Shown here piece after piece: positions 37,901-45,353 of a stretch of DNA of 46,335 bases. The stretch is from the NCBI RefSeq assembly GCF_017355265.1, contig NZ_JADIJQ010000024.1, positions 1 to 46,335 of the forward strand, read 5' to 3'. Numbering within the stretch: position 1 is the stretch's first letter; every line of letters begins with the position of its first letter. The position numbers and the translations under genes were made by a program. Under the pieces are notes generated by a model. The model ran no database searches and was not told where the DNA came from. It saw only the letters and a program-made list of their open reading frames with translations. Source of the stretch: Tessaracoccus sp. SD287 (lineage in GTDB: Bacteria; Actinomycetota; Actinomycetes; Propionibacteriales; Propionibacteriaceae).

Positions 37901-38037
37901 GCGATGCCAGCGCGAGTGCCAGCGCGGGAGCGAGCACAGGTTCAAGCAACGACGAGCAGTCGCAGCCTCGGCGTCGCCGTGCCAGCCGCCGGGCCACCCG
38001 GCCGGAAGGTGCTTCGACAGCGTCGACGGACGAGTAA
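34984..38037 (+). CDS. rne: Ribonuclease E/G family endoribonuclease
   Basis: 1017 residues, ATG 34984. Residues 1-480 are an intrinsically disordered extension rich in Ala, Pro, Glu and Asp with Arg clusters (RRRRRRGGRRRRR-type), typical of actinobacterial RNase E, where it precedes rather than follows the core. The core has an S1 domain (GNVYLGRIQNVLPSMEAAF), an RNase H-like region and the DNase I-like catalytic centre with VIDVNTG and VIDFIDM Asp residues. The Zn-link is CTHCGGRG (about residue 909). A Gly/Ser-rich tail ends in basic residues. It cleaves single-stranded RNA in mRNA decay and rRNA/tRNA processing and organises the degradosome. TAA stop; strong terminator. Confidence 0.97.
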   Translation: MLDEQDNITSDDVAPEASTEVAAPAPRRRRRAASRPSGPPAPVAAPEPVAVAPAVDETPAEPEVEAQPEIEAQPELVAEPETVADAPTPEAPAATVETPTEPVEEPAAAAPVTPEATEVAEQPVIEDVPEAAAEQDTTVEEVPAPVKRVRKTTARKRVVREAGAPHTRRRSNTIPAEEDDVPVETPTTAPAAPAASTAPAEVDELGARLRAAAEAAAGRVQQAPRRGRRVSGVVANPFGAAAENDDPQAVLQSLAASIAGTTHSAPVQQKPDEDEVVAQDAVVEDEAPAAEVTTEQDTETSETDVEVADAVDQVATDDSTADETTDDTAADESDSDDSEDDSDDSDDDSPRRRRRRRGGRRRRRGTDSSDADSDEDAGESAESDDAESSEESSTDDSDGASAASTGASDSSDGSDDDSGDSSGRRRRRRRRRRGEDTGSADDDPTDVVVRVREPRAPRSSNDEITGIEGSTRLEAKRQRRRDGRAAGRRRAPILSEAEFLARRESVKRTMLVRQRDDYNQIAVLEDDILVEHYVDRASATSLIGNVYLGRIQNVLPSMEAAFIDIGRGRNAVLYAGEVDWDGFGAQGSQRKIEQVFKSGQTVLVQVSKDPVGAKGARLTSHISIPGRYVVYSPGGQLSGISRKLADAERHRLKEILGSLIDEDASVIVRTAAEGASEDELIRDVTRLKAQWESIEKKVKQGSAPQLLYSEPAQTVRIVRDLFTEDFAELVIQGRGGTEDVGDAIVDYVEHVAPHLADRVQRWDAESGDVFTKYRVDEQISKALERKVFLPSGGSLVIDRTEAMTVIDVNTGRFTGTAGNLEATVTSNNLEAAEEVVRQLRLRDIGGIIVIDFIDMVLPANRELLIRRLTECLARDRTRHQVAEVSSLGLVQMTRKKIGTGLAEAFTEECTHCGGRGYHRSVDPVESQSQADGGDRRGRNSGHSSGHSSGGGGNSNSGGSGSTSKAASKDVSSSDASASASAGASTGSSNDEQSQPRRRRASRRATRPEGASTASTDE

Positions 38038-38056
38038 GCTGAGAATCAGCAGATGT

Positions 38057-38088
38057 AGCGGGGCTGGGCCGGGAGGCCCAGCCCCGCT
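38057..38088 (+). terminator. Rho-independent terminator of rne
   Basis: Perfect 14-nt arms (38057-38070 and 38075-38088) with loop GGGA, followed by TTGGTTT. This is one of only two hairpins in the window that are followed by a T-rich run. Confidence 0.9.
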
Positions 38089-38135
38089 TGGTTTCCGGGG
38101 GTCGTTAGCGTACTCAACGGTTCATCGTCGTGACG

Positions 38136-38164
38136 TTGAAGGTTTAATAACGTGATGTTTATTA
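38136..38164 (+). promoter_or_regulatory. Candidate promoter of the Tad/Flp locus
   Basis: TTGAAG (38136-38141), 17 nt, TTATTA (38159-38164), in the most AT-rich stretch of the area. The sequence TAATAAC...GTTTATTA across spacer and -10 box forms an imperfect dyad that could be an operator. A second weaker possibility is GATAAC at 38204-38209. Confidence 0.5.
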
Positions 38165-38226
38165 CAACGGGACGTACCGGTGTTCTTAAACTCGTAGGGG
38201 ACTGATAACGTCTGGCTCGCCGTCGA

Positions 38227-38271
38227 AAGTGGAGTGACGCTGACGGCACTCCTACTTTTTTCACTCCACTT
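38227..38271 (+). promoter_or_regulatory. Candidate transcription attenuator in the flp leader
   Basis: One 5' arm, AAGTGGAGTGA (38227-38237), can pair with either of two 3' arms. Structure A: with CACTCC-T-ACTT (38247-38257), one bulged T, directly followed by a T-run (a terminator). Structure B: with TCACTCCACTT (38261-38271), perfect 11 bp, which removes the terminator stem. The ribosome site AGGAG (38275-38279) lies just after. The two folds exclude each other. The trigger (protein, ribosome, RNA or ligand) is unknown. Confidence 0.55.
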
Positions 38272-38287
38272 CTCAGGAGAATTCATC

Positions 38288-38473
38288 ATGAATCCCTTGG
38301 TTTCCGTCTACCTGTTCTTCGCCAACCGTTTCGCCGGCCAGAAGGAACGCGGTGCGACCGCCGTTGAGTACGGCTTGCTTGCTGCCCTCATCGCCGTTGT
38401 TATCATCACCGTGGTTACCACCCTCGGTACGGAGTTGCGGGGTGTTTTCCAGTCCGTCGTCGACGGAATCTGA
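38288..38473 (+). CDS. flp: Flp-type class IVb pilin
   Basis: 61 residues; ATG 38288 with AGGAGA at proper distance. A basic leader of 22 residues ends at Gly22; the cleavage site is RG|ATAVEYG with the essential Glu27-Tyr28 (+5/+6), followed by one hydrophobic helix (about 23-46) and a short tail. The mature pilin has about 39 residues, normal for Flp. TadV cleaves it and it polymerises into the Tad pilus used for surface attachment and biofilm. Own promoter, leader attenuator upstream and terminator downstream suggest production in large excess over the assembly proteins. Codons are less GC-rich than in neighbours downstream. Confidence 0.95.
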   Translation: MNPLVSVYLFFANRFAGQKERGATAVEYGLLAALIAVVIITVVTTLGTELRGVFQSVVDGI

Positions 38474-38487
38474 GCGTCTACCTGTAA

Positions 38488-38520
38488 CATGCCCCGGGAC
38501 GAGTTGTGTCCCGGGGCATG
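38488..38520 (+). terminator. Terminator or attenuator between flp and tadE
   Basis: Perfect 13-nt arms (38488-38500 and 38508-38520) with a 7-nt loop, 15 nt after the flp stop. No T-tract. Partial read-through would give the usual high pilin to assembly-protein ratio. Confidence 0.8.
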
Positions 38521-38555
38521 GGCGGTGACTGACTAGTAAATCCCAGGAGCGCGGC

Positions 38556-38981
38556 ATGCATGACACCACTGCCCTCGGAGGCGCGCGGTTAGATGACAGA
38601 GCACGCTCCTCTCGCGACGAACGCGGCGCCCAAGCTGTGGAGTTCGCTCTGGTGCTGCCGGTTCTCCTATTGCTCTTGCTTGGCATCATGGAGTTCGGCT
38701 CGTTGTACAGCAAACAGATGATGATCACTGAGGCAGCTAGGGCGGCTGCGCGGTCCATGGCGCTATTTAATGTACCGGATAAGGCCCAAACTGCGGCGAA
38801 GGATGCTGCGCCCCGCTTGACCCTCACCAACGCTGAAATCAAGATTTCCCCGACGAGTTGTCCACCAACGGGCGATACCGACGTCGTAGTCACCATTACG
38901 CGTACCACACCGATGCTCACGGGACTTTTCGGTAATTCAATCACGATCACGGGAACCGGAGTAATGCGATGTGGAGGTTGA
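38556..38981 (+). CDS. TadE-like pseudopilin
   Basis: 141 residues; ATG 38556 with AGGAGC 5 nt upstream. A hydrophilic N-terminus ends in the prepilin-like site RGAQAVEFAL, followed by a hydrophobic helix (LVLPVLLLLLLGIMEFG) and the TadE motif with Tyr and Gln/Met after it. The C-terminal extracellular domain (about 75-141) carries two Cys (TSCPP and MRCGG). TadE is a minor pilin-like protein needed for Tad pilus assembly, processed by the same peptidase. The next gene starts inside its 3' end (13-nt overlap). Confidence 0.85.
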   Translation: MHDTTALGGARLDDRARSSRDERGAQAVEFALVLPVLLLLLLGIMEFGSLYSKQMMITEAARAAARSMALFNVPDKAQTAAKDAAPRLTLTNAEIKISPTSCPPTGDTDVVVTITRTTPMLTGLFGNSITITGTGVMRCGG

Positions 38982-39922
38982 ACCGCGGGCGAGCCGCGCA
39001 GGACGAGCGCGGTGCCACGGCGGTGATGGTTGCCCTGGTGATGGTGCTGTTGCTCGGCTTCTGTGCGATCTCCATCGACGTTGCCGCCCTATACTCTGCG
39101 CGACAAAAGTTGCAGGTCGGTGCTGACGCGGCCGCCCTTGCCATCGCAAAGGATTGCGCGGCAGGTGATTGTGGTACCGACGCGAGCCGGCGGGCGACCG
39201 CGGACCATTACGCGCGCGCGAACAGCGATCCGTCATCTTCTGGGCGTGTGATTCAACTCTTTTCGAACCGGGTTGAGGTAGAGGCAAGTGCGACCACCGA
39301 ACACTGGTTTGCGCCGGCGCTCGGTTTCAACTCCAAACTCGTGACGACCAAGGCCAGCGCCGAGTGGGGGCTTCCGGTTGCTGGCCGCGCCATCCTGCCA
39401 CTTGCCATCGGCGAGTGCGAATGGAATGTGGCCACGCATGGCGGAACGATTTCGAAAACGGACATAACCAAGATCACTGTTCATGTGCCTGCACAAAAGG
39501 ATAACCGCTGCCCAACAGAGACCGCCTCTGGGTCGGGCTACATGCCTGGCGGCTTCGGTTGGTTGCCGGAGGAAGGTGACTGCAGCGTCGCCACCGAGAT
39601 CGGTGTTTGGATTCCTTCCCGAGGCGGCAAGCCTTCAAGCTGCCCTGAGAAGTTCTCTAAATATCTGAACCAACCGGTGCTGATACCCATCTTTAAGGAG
39701 TACCAAGGTAGCCCTGTGAAGGCATATCTCATCTCCGGTTTCGCGGCCTTTAGCATGACGGGGTATTGGTTCAACGGATCCCAGTGGGGTGGGAAGATTG
39801 AGTGCAACCCCAGCGATTCGTGCATCCAAGGTTACTTCCTCGGTTTCGTGGCCGGCAGGGATTGGGAGTTGGGCACAACGGGGAATGATTATGGAGCACA
39901 TGTCGTGCGACTGACCATGTGA
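38969..39922 (+). CDS. TadG-like Flp pilus assembly protein
   Basis: 317 residues. The TadE/G-like start (DERGATAVMVALVMVLLLGFCAISIDVAALYSARQ... cut here at the family's first helix) is followed by the LQVGADAAALAIAKD signature. The remaining 270 residues form an extracellular domain I do not recognise, with eight Cys after the helix (including DCAAGDC and ECNPSDSC) and many aromatic residues. It has no von Willebrand-type metal site, unlike classic TadG. It could be a minor pilin tip or adhesin. Base composition is lower in GC than neighbours and the sequence looks fast-evolving. It overlaps tadE by 13 nt; cpaB starts 58 nt later. Confidence 0.82.
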   Translation: MWRLNRGRAAQDERGATAVMVALVMVLLLGFCAISIDVAALYSARQKLQVGADAAALAIAKDCAAGDCGTDASRRATADHYARANSDPSSSGRVIQLFSNRVEVEASATTEHWFAPALGFNSKLVTTKASAEWGLPVAGRAILPLAIGECEWNVATHGGTISKTDITKITVHVPAQKDNRCPTETASGSGYMPGGFGWLPEEGDCSVATEIGVWIPSRGGKPSSCPEKFSKYLNQPVLIPIFKEYQGSPVKAYLISGFAAFSMTGYWFNGSQWGGKIECNPSDSCIQGYFLGFVAGRDWELGTTGNDYGAHVVRLTM

Positions 39923-39980
39923 TGACGGTAGTTCAAACCCCGCGTGCATCTCCGGGCCCCCCACCACGAATTGAGCAGTT

Positions 39981-40724
39981 ATGAGCAAGCGGACCGTCGC
40001 CGCCATTGTTGCGGTCATCCTGGCCCTGATCTCGGGCTTCCTGGTCCTCAGCTACGCCGGCACGGCCGATGTGCGGGCCATGCGCGGACAGGAACCGACC
40101 TACGTCGTCGTCACCACCGCGGACATCCCGGCCGGCACCGCCGCCAAGGACCTTAAGGACCTGCTGGAGGTGATCATCATTCCGGCCGTGGGCGTCGCGC
40201 CCGGCGCCATGTCCACGATCGAGAATGTGCTGGCCTTTGGTGACCAGGTGACGGCCACCGACCTGGTGGCCGGTGAGCAGGTCATCGCGAACCGCTTCAC
40301 GGCGCTCGAGCAGGTGAATACCGTCTCGGTGCCCCCCGGATTGCAGGAGGTCTCGCTGACCGTCCAAATCGAGCGGGCCGTGGGTGGTCGGGTCAAGGCT
40401 GGCTCCAAGATCGGCGTGGTCATCTCCCTCGGTGCGCCTGAATCGGACCAACCTAAGATCTCGACCATGGCGCTCACCAATGTCCTGGTGACCAAGATGG
40501 AAGCCTTGGACAAGGAGGGGGTCATCCAGCAGACCCCGGCGCCGACCGCTGATGGCGAGGTGGTCACGATCGCGGGCTACCTCGTCACCCTCGCCCTCAA
40601 CGCCCCTGATGTCGAGAAGTTGGTCTACGGCTTGGAGCACGGCGAGGTTTGGCTCACCCTGCAGACCGAGGACACCAAGCACGAAGGTCGACGCATCGTG
40701 ACCCAGGCCGAGGTCAAACCATGA
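39981..40724 (+). CDS. cpaB: CpaB/RcpC family pilus assembly protein (SAF domain)
   Basis: 247 residues. A single N-terminal membrane segment (about 5-27) is followed by an SAF domain (about 40-105: YVVVTTADIPAGTAAKDL with VTATDLVAGEQVIANRF) and a C-terminal RcpC-type beta domain (about 110-220). In Gram-negative Tad systems CpaB guides the pilus to the secretin. In a monoderm it is thought to form a cell-wall guide. The last codons overlap the start of the next gene (ATGA). GC content is back to the genome-typical level from here on. Confidence 0.88.
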   Translation: MSKRTVAAIVAVILALISGFLVLSYAGTADVRAMRGQEPTYVVVTTADIPAGTAAKDLKDLLEVIIIPAVGVAPGAMSTIENVLAFGDQVTATDLVAGEQVIANRFTALEQVNTVSVPPGLQEVSLTVQIERAVGGRVKAGSKIGVVISLGAPESDQPKISTMALTNVLVTKMEALDKEGVIQQTPAPTADGEVVTIAGYLVTLALNAPDVEKLVYGLEHGEVWLTLQTEDTKHEGRRIVTQAEVKP

Positions 40725-41956
40725 CCAGGCTCTGCGTGGTGACCGACTCCCCGGAATTGGCCCAGGCACTGGCCGCAGAACACCGCGGTGACGTGGTGGT
40801 GCTGCCGCGCACCGCGGTGCTCAACGACGCGAACGCGGTGGCCCACATCATGGGTCACGTGCCCTCGGTGGTGCTGTTGGACGTCCCGCAGGACGCGCAA
40901 CAGTCGCTCCTGCTCGCCGAGGTGATCACCGCACTCGTGCCGGTGCTCATGCGCGCCCAACAACCCGCTGAGGTGGCCCTGCCGGCGCTGCGCGCCGGCG
41001 TCCGGGATGTTCTGGGTGCGGACGCGACCGCCGAGCAGTACTGGAACGCCGCCGATCGGGCAGCATCCGCCGCGTACTCCCGTGAGCCGACGGCTGGACA
41101 GGAACCGGGTCGGGTGTTGACGGTGCTGTCCCCGAAGGGGGGAGTTGGCAAGACCACGGTGGCCACCAACCTGGCGGTGGGGCTGGCCCAGGCGCTGCCG
41201 CAGCAGGTCGTCCTGGTGGACCTCGACCTCCAGTTTGGGGACGTGGCCTCGGCCCTGGACCTGGACCCCGAGTACTCCATCCTCGATGGGGTCCGCGGCT
41301 CGGCCCGCGAGGACGCCATGGTGCTGAAGACCTACCTGACCCAGCACCGCTCGGGCCTGTTCGTGGTGGCCGCACCCGCCAGCCCCGAGGCCGCCGACCA
41401 GGTCACGCCCGCTGATGCGGCCGACCTGCTGCGCCGACTGGCCGCCGAGTTCGCCTACGTCGTCGTCGACACGGCCCCCGGGCTCACCGACCACAGTCTG
41501 GCGGCGCTGGACGTCAGCACCGACATGGTGCTGCTGACGGCCCTGGACGTGCCCGGGGTGCGGGGGTTACGCCGCTACATCGACATCCTCAGCGCCCTCG
41601 GCATCGAGGTGCCCCGCTCGGTGGTGCTGAACATGGTCGACAAGCACGGTGGGCTCACCGTCGTCGACGCCGCGGCCACCATCAGTTCACCGATCGATGT
41701 GACCTTGCCCCGCTGCAAGTCGGTGCTGCCCTCGGTGAACAGGGGAGTGCCACTGCTGGAGTCCGGAACCTCCAGCCCGTTCGCCTCGCGGATGGAACAA
41801 CTCGTCCGACGCGTCGCCCCCGACCTGCCCGTCGTGAAGCGGCCACGCGTTCGGCTGGGGTCTCGCGACTCCGCGCCTGAGGCCGTCTCGGCACCGCGTC
41901 GCGCGATGGGGTCGCGCCCGACCAAGCAGCGCCGGCTCGAGGGTGGGGCGGCATGA
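40721..41956 (+). CDS. tadZ: TadZ/CpaE family ATPase
   Basis: 411 residues; ATG overlaps the cpaB stop. The N-terminal domain (1-105) resembles a degenerate receiver without the phosphorylated Asp set. A ParA/MinD ATPase fold follows with deviant Walker A SPKGGVGKTT (about 138-146), then VDLDLQFGDVASALDLD and VVVDTAPGL. A basic tail ends the protein. It localises the Tad machinery to a cell site and helps recruit TadA. It is part of a tight run cpaB-tadZ-tadA-tadB with 4-nt overlaps. Confidence 0.92.
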   Translation: MTRLCVVTDSPELAQALAAEHRGDVVVLPRTAVLNDANAVAHIMGHVPSVVLLDVPQDAQQSLLLAEVITALVPVLMRAQQPAEVALPALRAGVRDVLGADATAEQYWNAADRAASAAYSREPTAGQEPGRVLTVLSPKGGVGKTTVATNLAVGLAQALPQQVVLVDLDLQFGDVASALDLDPEYSILDGVRGSAREDAMVLKTYLTQHRSGLFVVAAPASPEAADQVTPADAADLLRRLAAEFAYVVVDTAPGLTDHSLAALDVSTDMVLLTALDVPGVRGLRRYIDILSALGIEVPRSVVLNMVDKHGGLTVVDAAATISSPIDVTLPRCKSVLPSVNRGVPLLESGTSSPFASRMEQLVRRVAPDLPVVKRPRVRLGSRDSAPEAVSAPRRAMGSRPTKQRRLEGGAA

Positions 41957-43530
41957 ACCTCAGCGAACGTCTGGCCCAGCGGCAGGGCCAGTCCGGCCCG
42001 CCGCCCGCGGCTCCCGGTGTCCCGAGCGCCCCGCCTCCCTCCGGCGCGCCACCGCGCCCATCGGTGCCGACCACGGGGGGCCCACCAGCCGCGGCCCCCA
42101 ACCCGTGGTCGCGGGAGGCGATGGCCGCCCCGATCGTCCCACCGAATGAACCCGACGGCACCCCGGGCGCCGTTCCGCCCATGGACGGCTTCACGAACCC
42201 CGCGCCGCAACCTGTCGCCCCGCGGCCCGCGTCCCCCGAGGGCAATGGCGCTCTGGACCGGCTGAAGGAGCGTGCCGCCCAGGAGTTGTTCACCCGCATC
42301 GGATCCCGGATTGCTGATGCCAGCATGGGTGAGGACAAGATGCAGGCGCTGGCACGCGCAGAGTTGAGCAATGTCATCGACGCCGAGCGGGTGCCGCTGA
42401 CCCCTGAGCAGCGCCAGCGCCTCATCAAGGAAATCTCCGACGACGTGCTCGGCCACGGACCGTTGCAGCGCTACCTCGACGATCCGTCGGTCACCGAGAT
42501 CATGGTCAACGGCCCGGAGATGATCTTCATCGAGCAGCACGGCCGACTGAACCGGGCACCCACCCGATTCACCTCCGAGGCGCAACTGCGTCGGGTGATC
42601 GAACGGATCGTCACCCGGGTCGGCCGCCGCATCGACGAGTCCTCGCCGCTGGTCGACGCCCGACTGCCTGACGGCTCGCGCGTGAACGCGGTCATCCCGC
42701 CGCTCGCGTTCAGCGGTCCCACCCTGACCATCCGCAAGTTCAGCAAGGATCCGTTCGGGGTCGCCGACCTGATCAAGTTCGGCACACTCACCCCCGAGAT
42801 GGCGCACCTGCTGAGCGGCTGCGTTCAGGGACGGCTGAACATCATCGTGTCCGGCGGCACTGGCACCGGCAAGACCACCCTGCTCAACGTGCTCTCGTCG
42901 TTCATCCCGCACGGGGAGCGCATCATCACCATCGAGGACGCCGTCGAACTGCAACTCCAGCAGGACCACGTGGTGCGCCTGGAGAGTCGACCCGCGAACG
43001 TCGAGGGACGCGGCGAGGTGACCATCCGCGACCTGGTCCGCAACTCGCTGCGCATGCGACCTGACCGCATCGTCGTCGGCGAGGTCCGCGGCGGCGAGAG
43101 CCTGGACATGCTGCAGGCGATGAACACCGGTCACGACGGCTCGCTGTCCACCGTGCACGCCAACACCCCTCGCGACGCCATCGCCCGACTGGAGACCCTG
43201 GTGCTGATGGCCGGCGTCGACCTGCCCCTGCGCGCGATCCGCGAGCAGATCGTCGCGGCCGTCGACCTGGTCGTCCAGATCACCCGCCTTCGGGACGGGT
43301 CGCGACGCATCACCGCCGTCACCGAGGTCCACGGGCTCGAGGGGCAGACGGTCACCCTGCAGGACGTGTTCGCCTTTGACTACTCCGCCGGCGTCGACCA
43401 CACCGGACGATTCCTGGGCCGCCCCCGCCCGACCGGCATCCGTCCGCGCTTCATCGAGCGCCTCGCCGACCAGGGCATCATGCTGCCCCCCGCCCTCTTC
43501 GGAGTTCCGGTGCCGGGGCTGGACCGATGA
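41953..43530 (+). CDS. tadA: TadA/CpaF, pilus assembly ATPase
   Basis: 525 residues; ATG overlaps tadZ. Residues 1-95 are Pro/Ala-rich and unstructured, an extension not needed for the fold. The remainder is a type II/IV secretion ATPase: an N-terminal domain with [19 protein letters not shown], Walker [11 protein letters not shown] with Lys307, Asp box [10 protein letters not shown], Walker [15 protein letters not shown] and the His box [15 protein letters not shown]. It powers pilin polymerisation and perhaps retraction at the membrane. It is the motor of the locus, next to the membrane platform genes tadB and tadC. Confidence 0.95.
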   Translation: MNLSERLAQRQGQSGPPPAAPGVPSAPPPSGAPPRPSVPTTGGPPAAAPNPWSREAMAAPIVPPNEPDGTPGAVPPMDGFTNPAPQPVAPRPASPEGNGALDRLKERAAQELFTRIGSRIADASMGEDKMQALARAELSNVIDAERVPLTPEQRQRLIKEISDDVLGHGPLQRYLDDPSVTEIMVNGPEMIFIEQHGRLNRAPTRFTSEAQLRRVIERIVTRVGRRIDESSPLVDARLPDGSRVNAVIPPLAFSGPTLTIRKFSKDPFGVADLIKFGTLTPEMAHLLSGCVQGRLNIIVSGGTGTGKTTLLNVLSSFIPHGERIITIEDAVELQLQQDHVVRLESRPANVEGRGEVTIRDLVRNSLRMRPDRIVVGEVRGGESLDMLQAMNTGHDGSLSTVHANTPRDAIARLETLVLMAGVDLPLRAIREQIVAAVDLVVQITRLRDGSRRITAVTEVHGLEGQTVTLQDVFAFDYSAGVDHTGRFLGRPRPTGIRPRFIERLADQGIMLPPALFGVPVPGLDR

Positions 43531-44444
43531 TCCCGGTACCGATCCTGGCCGGGCTGCTGTTCGCCACCGCGATCGGGTGCGCCGCGCTGGCCATCCTGAT
43601 GCCCGGCAAGCCGCGTCTGGCCACCCATCGACGGCGACCCGACCAACCGTTGGAGCAGGGGCTGTTCACCGGCGCGGGCGATGCCGTGGCCAAGGTATTG
43701 AATCGCCGCGGCACCAAGTTCCCGCTCCTGGAACTGGCCGCGGTAAAGCTGAGCCCTCAAGATCTGGTGGTGCGCAGCATCATGGCGGCCTTCATCGTTT
43801 TCGCCCTCGGTTTCGTCCTGGTCGCACCATGGCTCGGGTTGCTGCTTGCCCTGGTGACACCGCTGTTCGTCTGGGTGTGGCTGCTGTCACGGCGCGACGC
43901 CCGGCGCAAGCAGTTCGGTGAACAACTCGACGACACGCTGCAAATGCTCGCCGGCAGCATGCGCGCAGGGCACAGCATGGCGGCCGGCCTGGCGTTCGTG
44001 GCCGCGGAGGCACCCGAACCGATGGCGGCCGAGCTGGGCAGGGTGATCAACCAGTCCCGGATGGGTCGCGACCTCACCGCAGCGCTGTCCGAGACCCACG
44101 TGCGGATGGACAACGAGGACTTCGGCTGGGTCGTCCAGGCCATCGCCATCAACAGGGAGGTCGGCGGCAACCTGGCCGAGGTGCTGGACGCCGTCAGCAA
44201 GACCATCCGCCAGCGCGACGGCCTGCGCCGCCAGGTGCAGGCGCTCAGCTCCGAGGGCAAGATGTCGGCGCTCATCCTGATGGGTCTGCCCGTCGTGGTG
44301 ATCGTGCTGCTGTCGGTGATCAACCCCAGCTACCTGGCGGTGCTCGTGACCACCTTTCTCGGTTGGGTCTTCATCGTGGCCTCGGTCATCCTGTTCGTGA
44401 TCGGCGGCTTCTGGATGCGGGCCGTCACCCGGATCAAGTTCTGA
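43527..44444 (+). CDS. tadB: TadB, Tad pilus inner-membrane platform protein
   Basis: 305 residues; ATG overlaps the tadA stop. Two N-terminal membrane helices (about 1-22 and 80-125), a cytoplasmic T2SSF domain (GEQLDDTLQMLAGSMRAGHS to SKTIRQRDGLRRQ), and two C-terminal helices. T2SSF/GspF-like proteins form the platform that couples the ATPase to the growing pilus. TadB usually pairs with TadC as here. It is co-translated in the tad run. Confidence 0.92.
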   Translation: MIPVPILAGLLFATAIGCAALAILMPGKPRLATHRRRPDQPLEQGLFTGAGDAVAKVLNRRGTKFPLLELAAVKLSPQDLVVRSIMAAFIVFALGFVLVAPWLGLLLALVTPLFVWVWLLSRRDARRKQFGEQLDDTLQMLAGSMRAGHSMAAGLAFVAAEAPEPMAAELGRVINQSRMGRDLTAALSETHVRMDNEDFGWVVQAIAINREVGGNLAEVLDAVSKTIRQRDGLRRQVQALSSEGKMSALILMGLPVVVIVLLSVINPSYLAVLVTTFLGWVFIVASVILFVIGGFWMRAVTRIKF

Positions 44445-44456
44445 TGGTGATGGACA

Positions 44457-45353
44457 GTGAGTGACTCAATGGCCTCGATCGTCGTGCTCATCGCCGTCGG
44501 CGCCTGCATGGTGTCGGTGCTGCTGATCGCGTACGCGCTGACCAGCGGCGGACGCCACCGAGCCCAGGTGCTCAGCAACTTGCAGCGCTCCCTGTACGAC
44601 CCGGACGACTCCCAGGCAGCCGCCCACACCCGCGGGCCGCTGGTACGGGTGGCCTACGCCCTGACCCCGGTCGGGTCGGTCAGGCTGCTGGAACGCCAGC
44701 TCAACCGGATCGGACGACCGGCGGCGTGGCCGGTGGACCGCGCGGTAGCGGCCAAGTTCGTTGCTGCTGCACTCGGTGCGGCGGTCGGCTTGTTGATCGT
44801 GTTCAACAAGCCCGTGCTCACCATGATCCTGCTGGCCATCGCGGTCACCGTCGTGGGCTGGTTCCTGCCCGAACTGCTGCTCTACAGCCGCGGCATCGAG
44901 CGGGCAGAGAAGATCACCCTGGAGTTGCCGGACACGCTGGACCAGATGGTCATCGCGGTCGAGGCAGGGCTGGGTTTCGAGGCGGCCATGGCGCGGACTG
45001 CCCAGAACGGCAAGGGTCCCTTCGCCGAGGAGTTGCGCCGCACCCTGCAGGACCTGCAGGTCGGCGCACCCCGCGCCTACGCCTACGAGGGCCTGGCCAC
45101 CCGCACCAATGTTCCCGACGTTGGGCGCTTCGTGCGTTCCATTACCCAAGGTGAGAAGCACGGCATCTCGGTCGCCGACGTGCTGCGGGCCCAGGCCGAC
45201 GAGCAACGCCAGAAGCGCAAGATGCGTGCCGAGGAGAAGGCGATGCAGATTCCGGTGAAGGTGATCTTCCCGCTGATGCTGTGCATCCTGCCGGTGCTGT
45301 TCATCGTCCTGCTGGGCCCGGCGATCATCAACGTGATGGGGACATTCGGCTGA
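44457..45353 (+). CDS. tadC: TadC, Tad pilus inner-membrane platform protein
   Basis: 298 residues; GTG 44457 is kept because the first membrane helix starts soon after; ATG 44469 is an alternative four codons later. The second T2SSF platform protein has an N-terminal helix, a pair of helices near residues 95-145 and the cytoplasmic domain ELPDTLDQMVIAVEAGLGFEAAM to GISVADVLRAQADEQRQKR. The terminal helix is VIFPLMLCILPVLFIVLLGP. It works with TadB. The stop overlaps the start of the peptidase gene (TGATG). Confidence 0.92.
   Translation: MSDSMASIVVLIAVGACMVSVLLIAYALTSGGRHRAQVLSNLQRSLYDPDDSQAAAHTRGPLVRVAYALTPVGSVRLLERQLNRIGRPAAWPVDRAVAAKFVAAALGAAVGLLIVFNKPVLTMILLAIAVTVVGWFLPELLLYSRGIERAEKITLELPDTLDQMVIAVEAGLGFEAAMARTAQNGKGPFAEELRRTLQDLQVGAPRAYAYEGLATRTNVPDVGRFVRSITQGEKHGISVADVLRAQADEQRQKRKMRAEEKAMQIPVKVIFPLMLCILPVLFIVLLGPAIINVMGTFG

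Noticed and set aside
38969-39922. von Willebrand A domain in the TadG-like protein
   Set aside because: No DxSxS metal site or following Thr/Asp motif is visible.
39923-39980. Possible small gene between the tadG-like gene and cpaB
   Set aside because: Only 58 nt, with no start plus ribosome site that gives a meaningful product.
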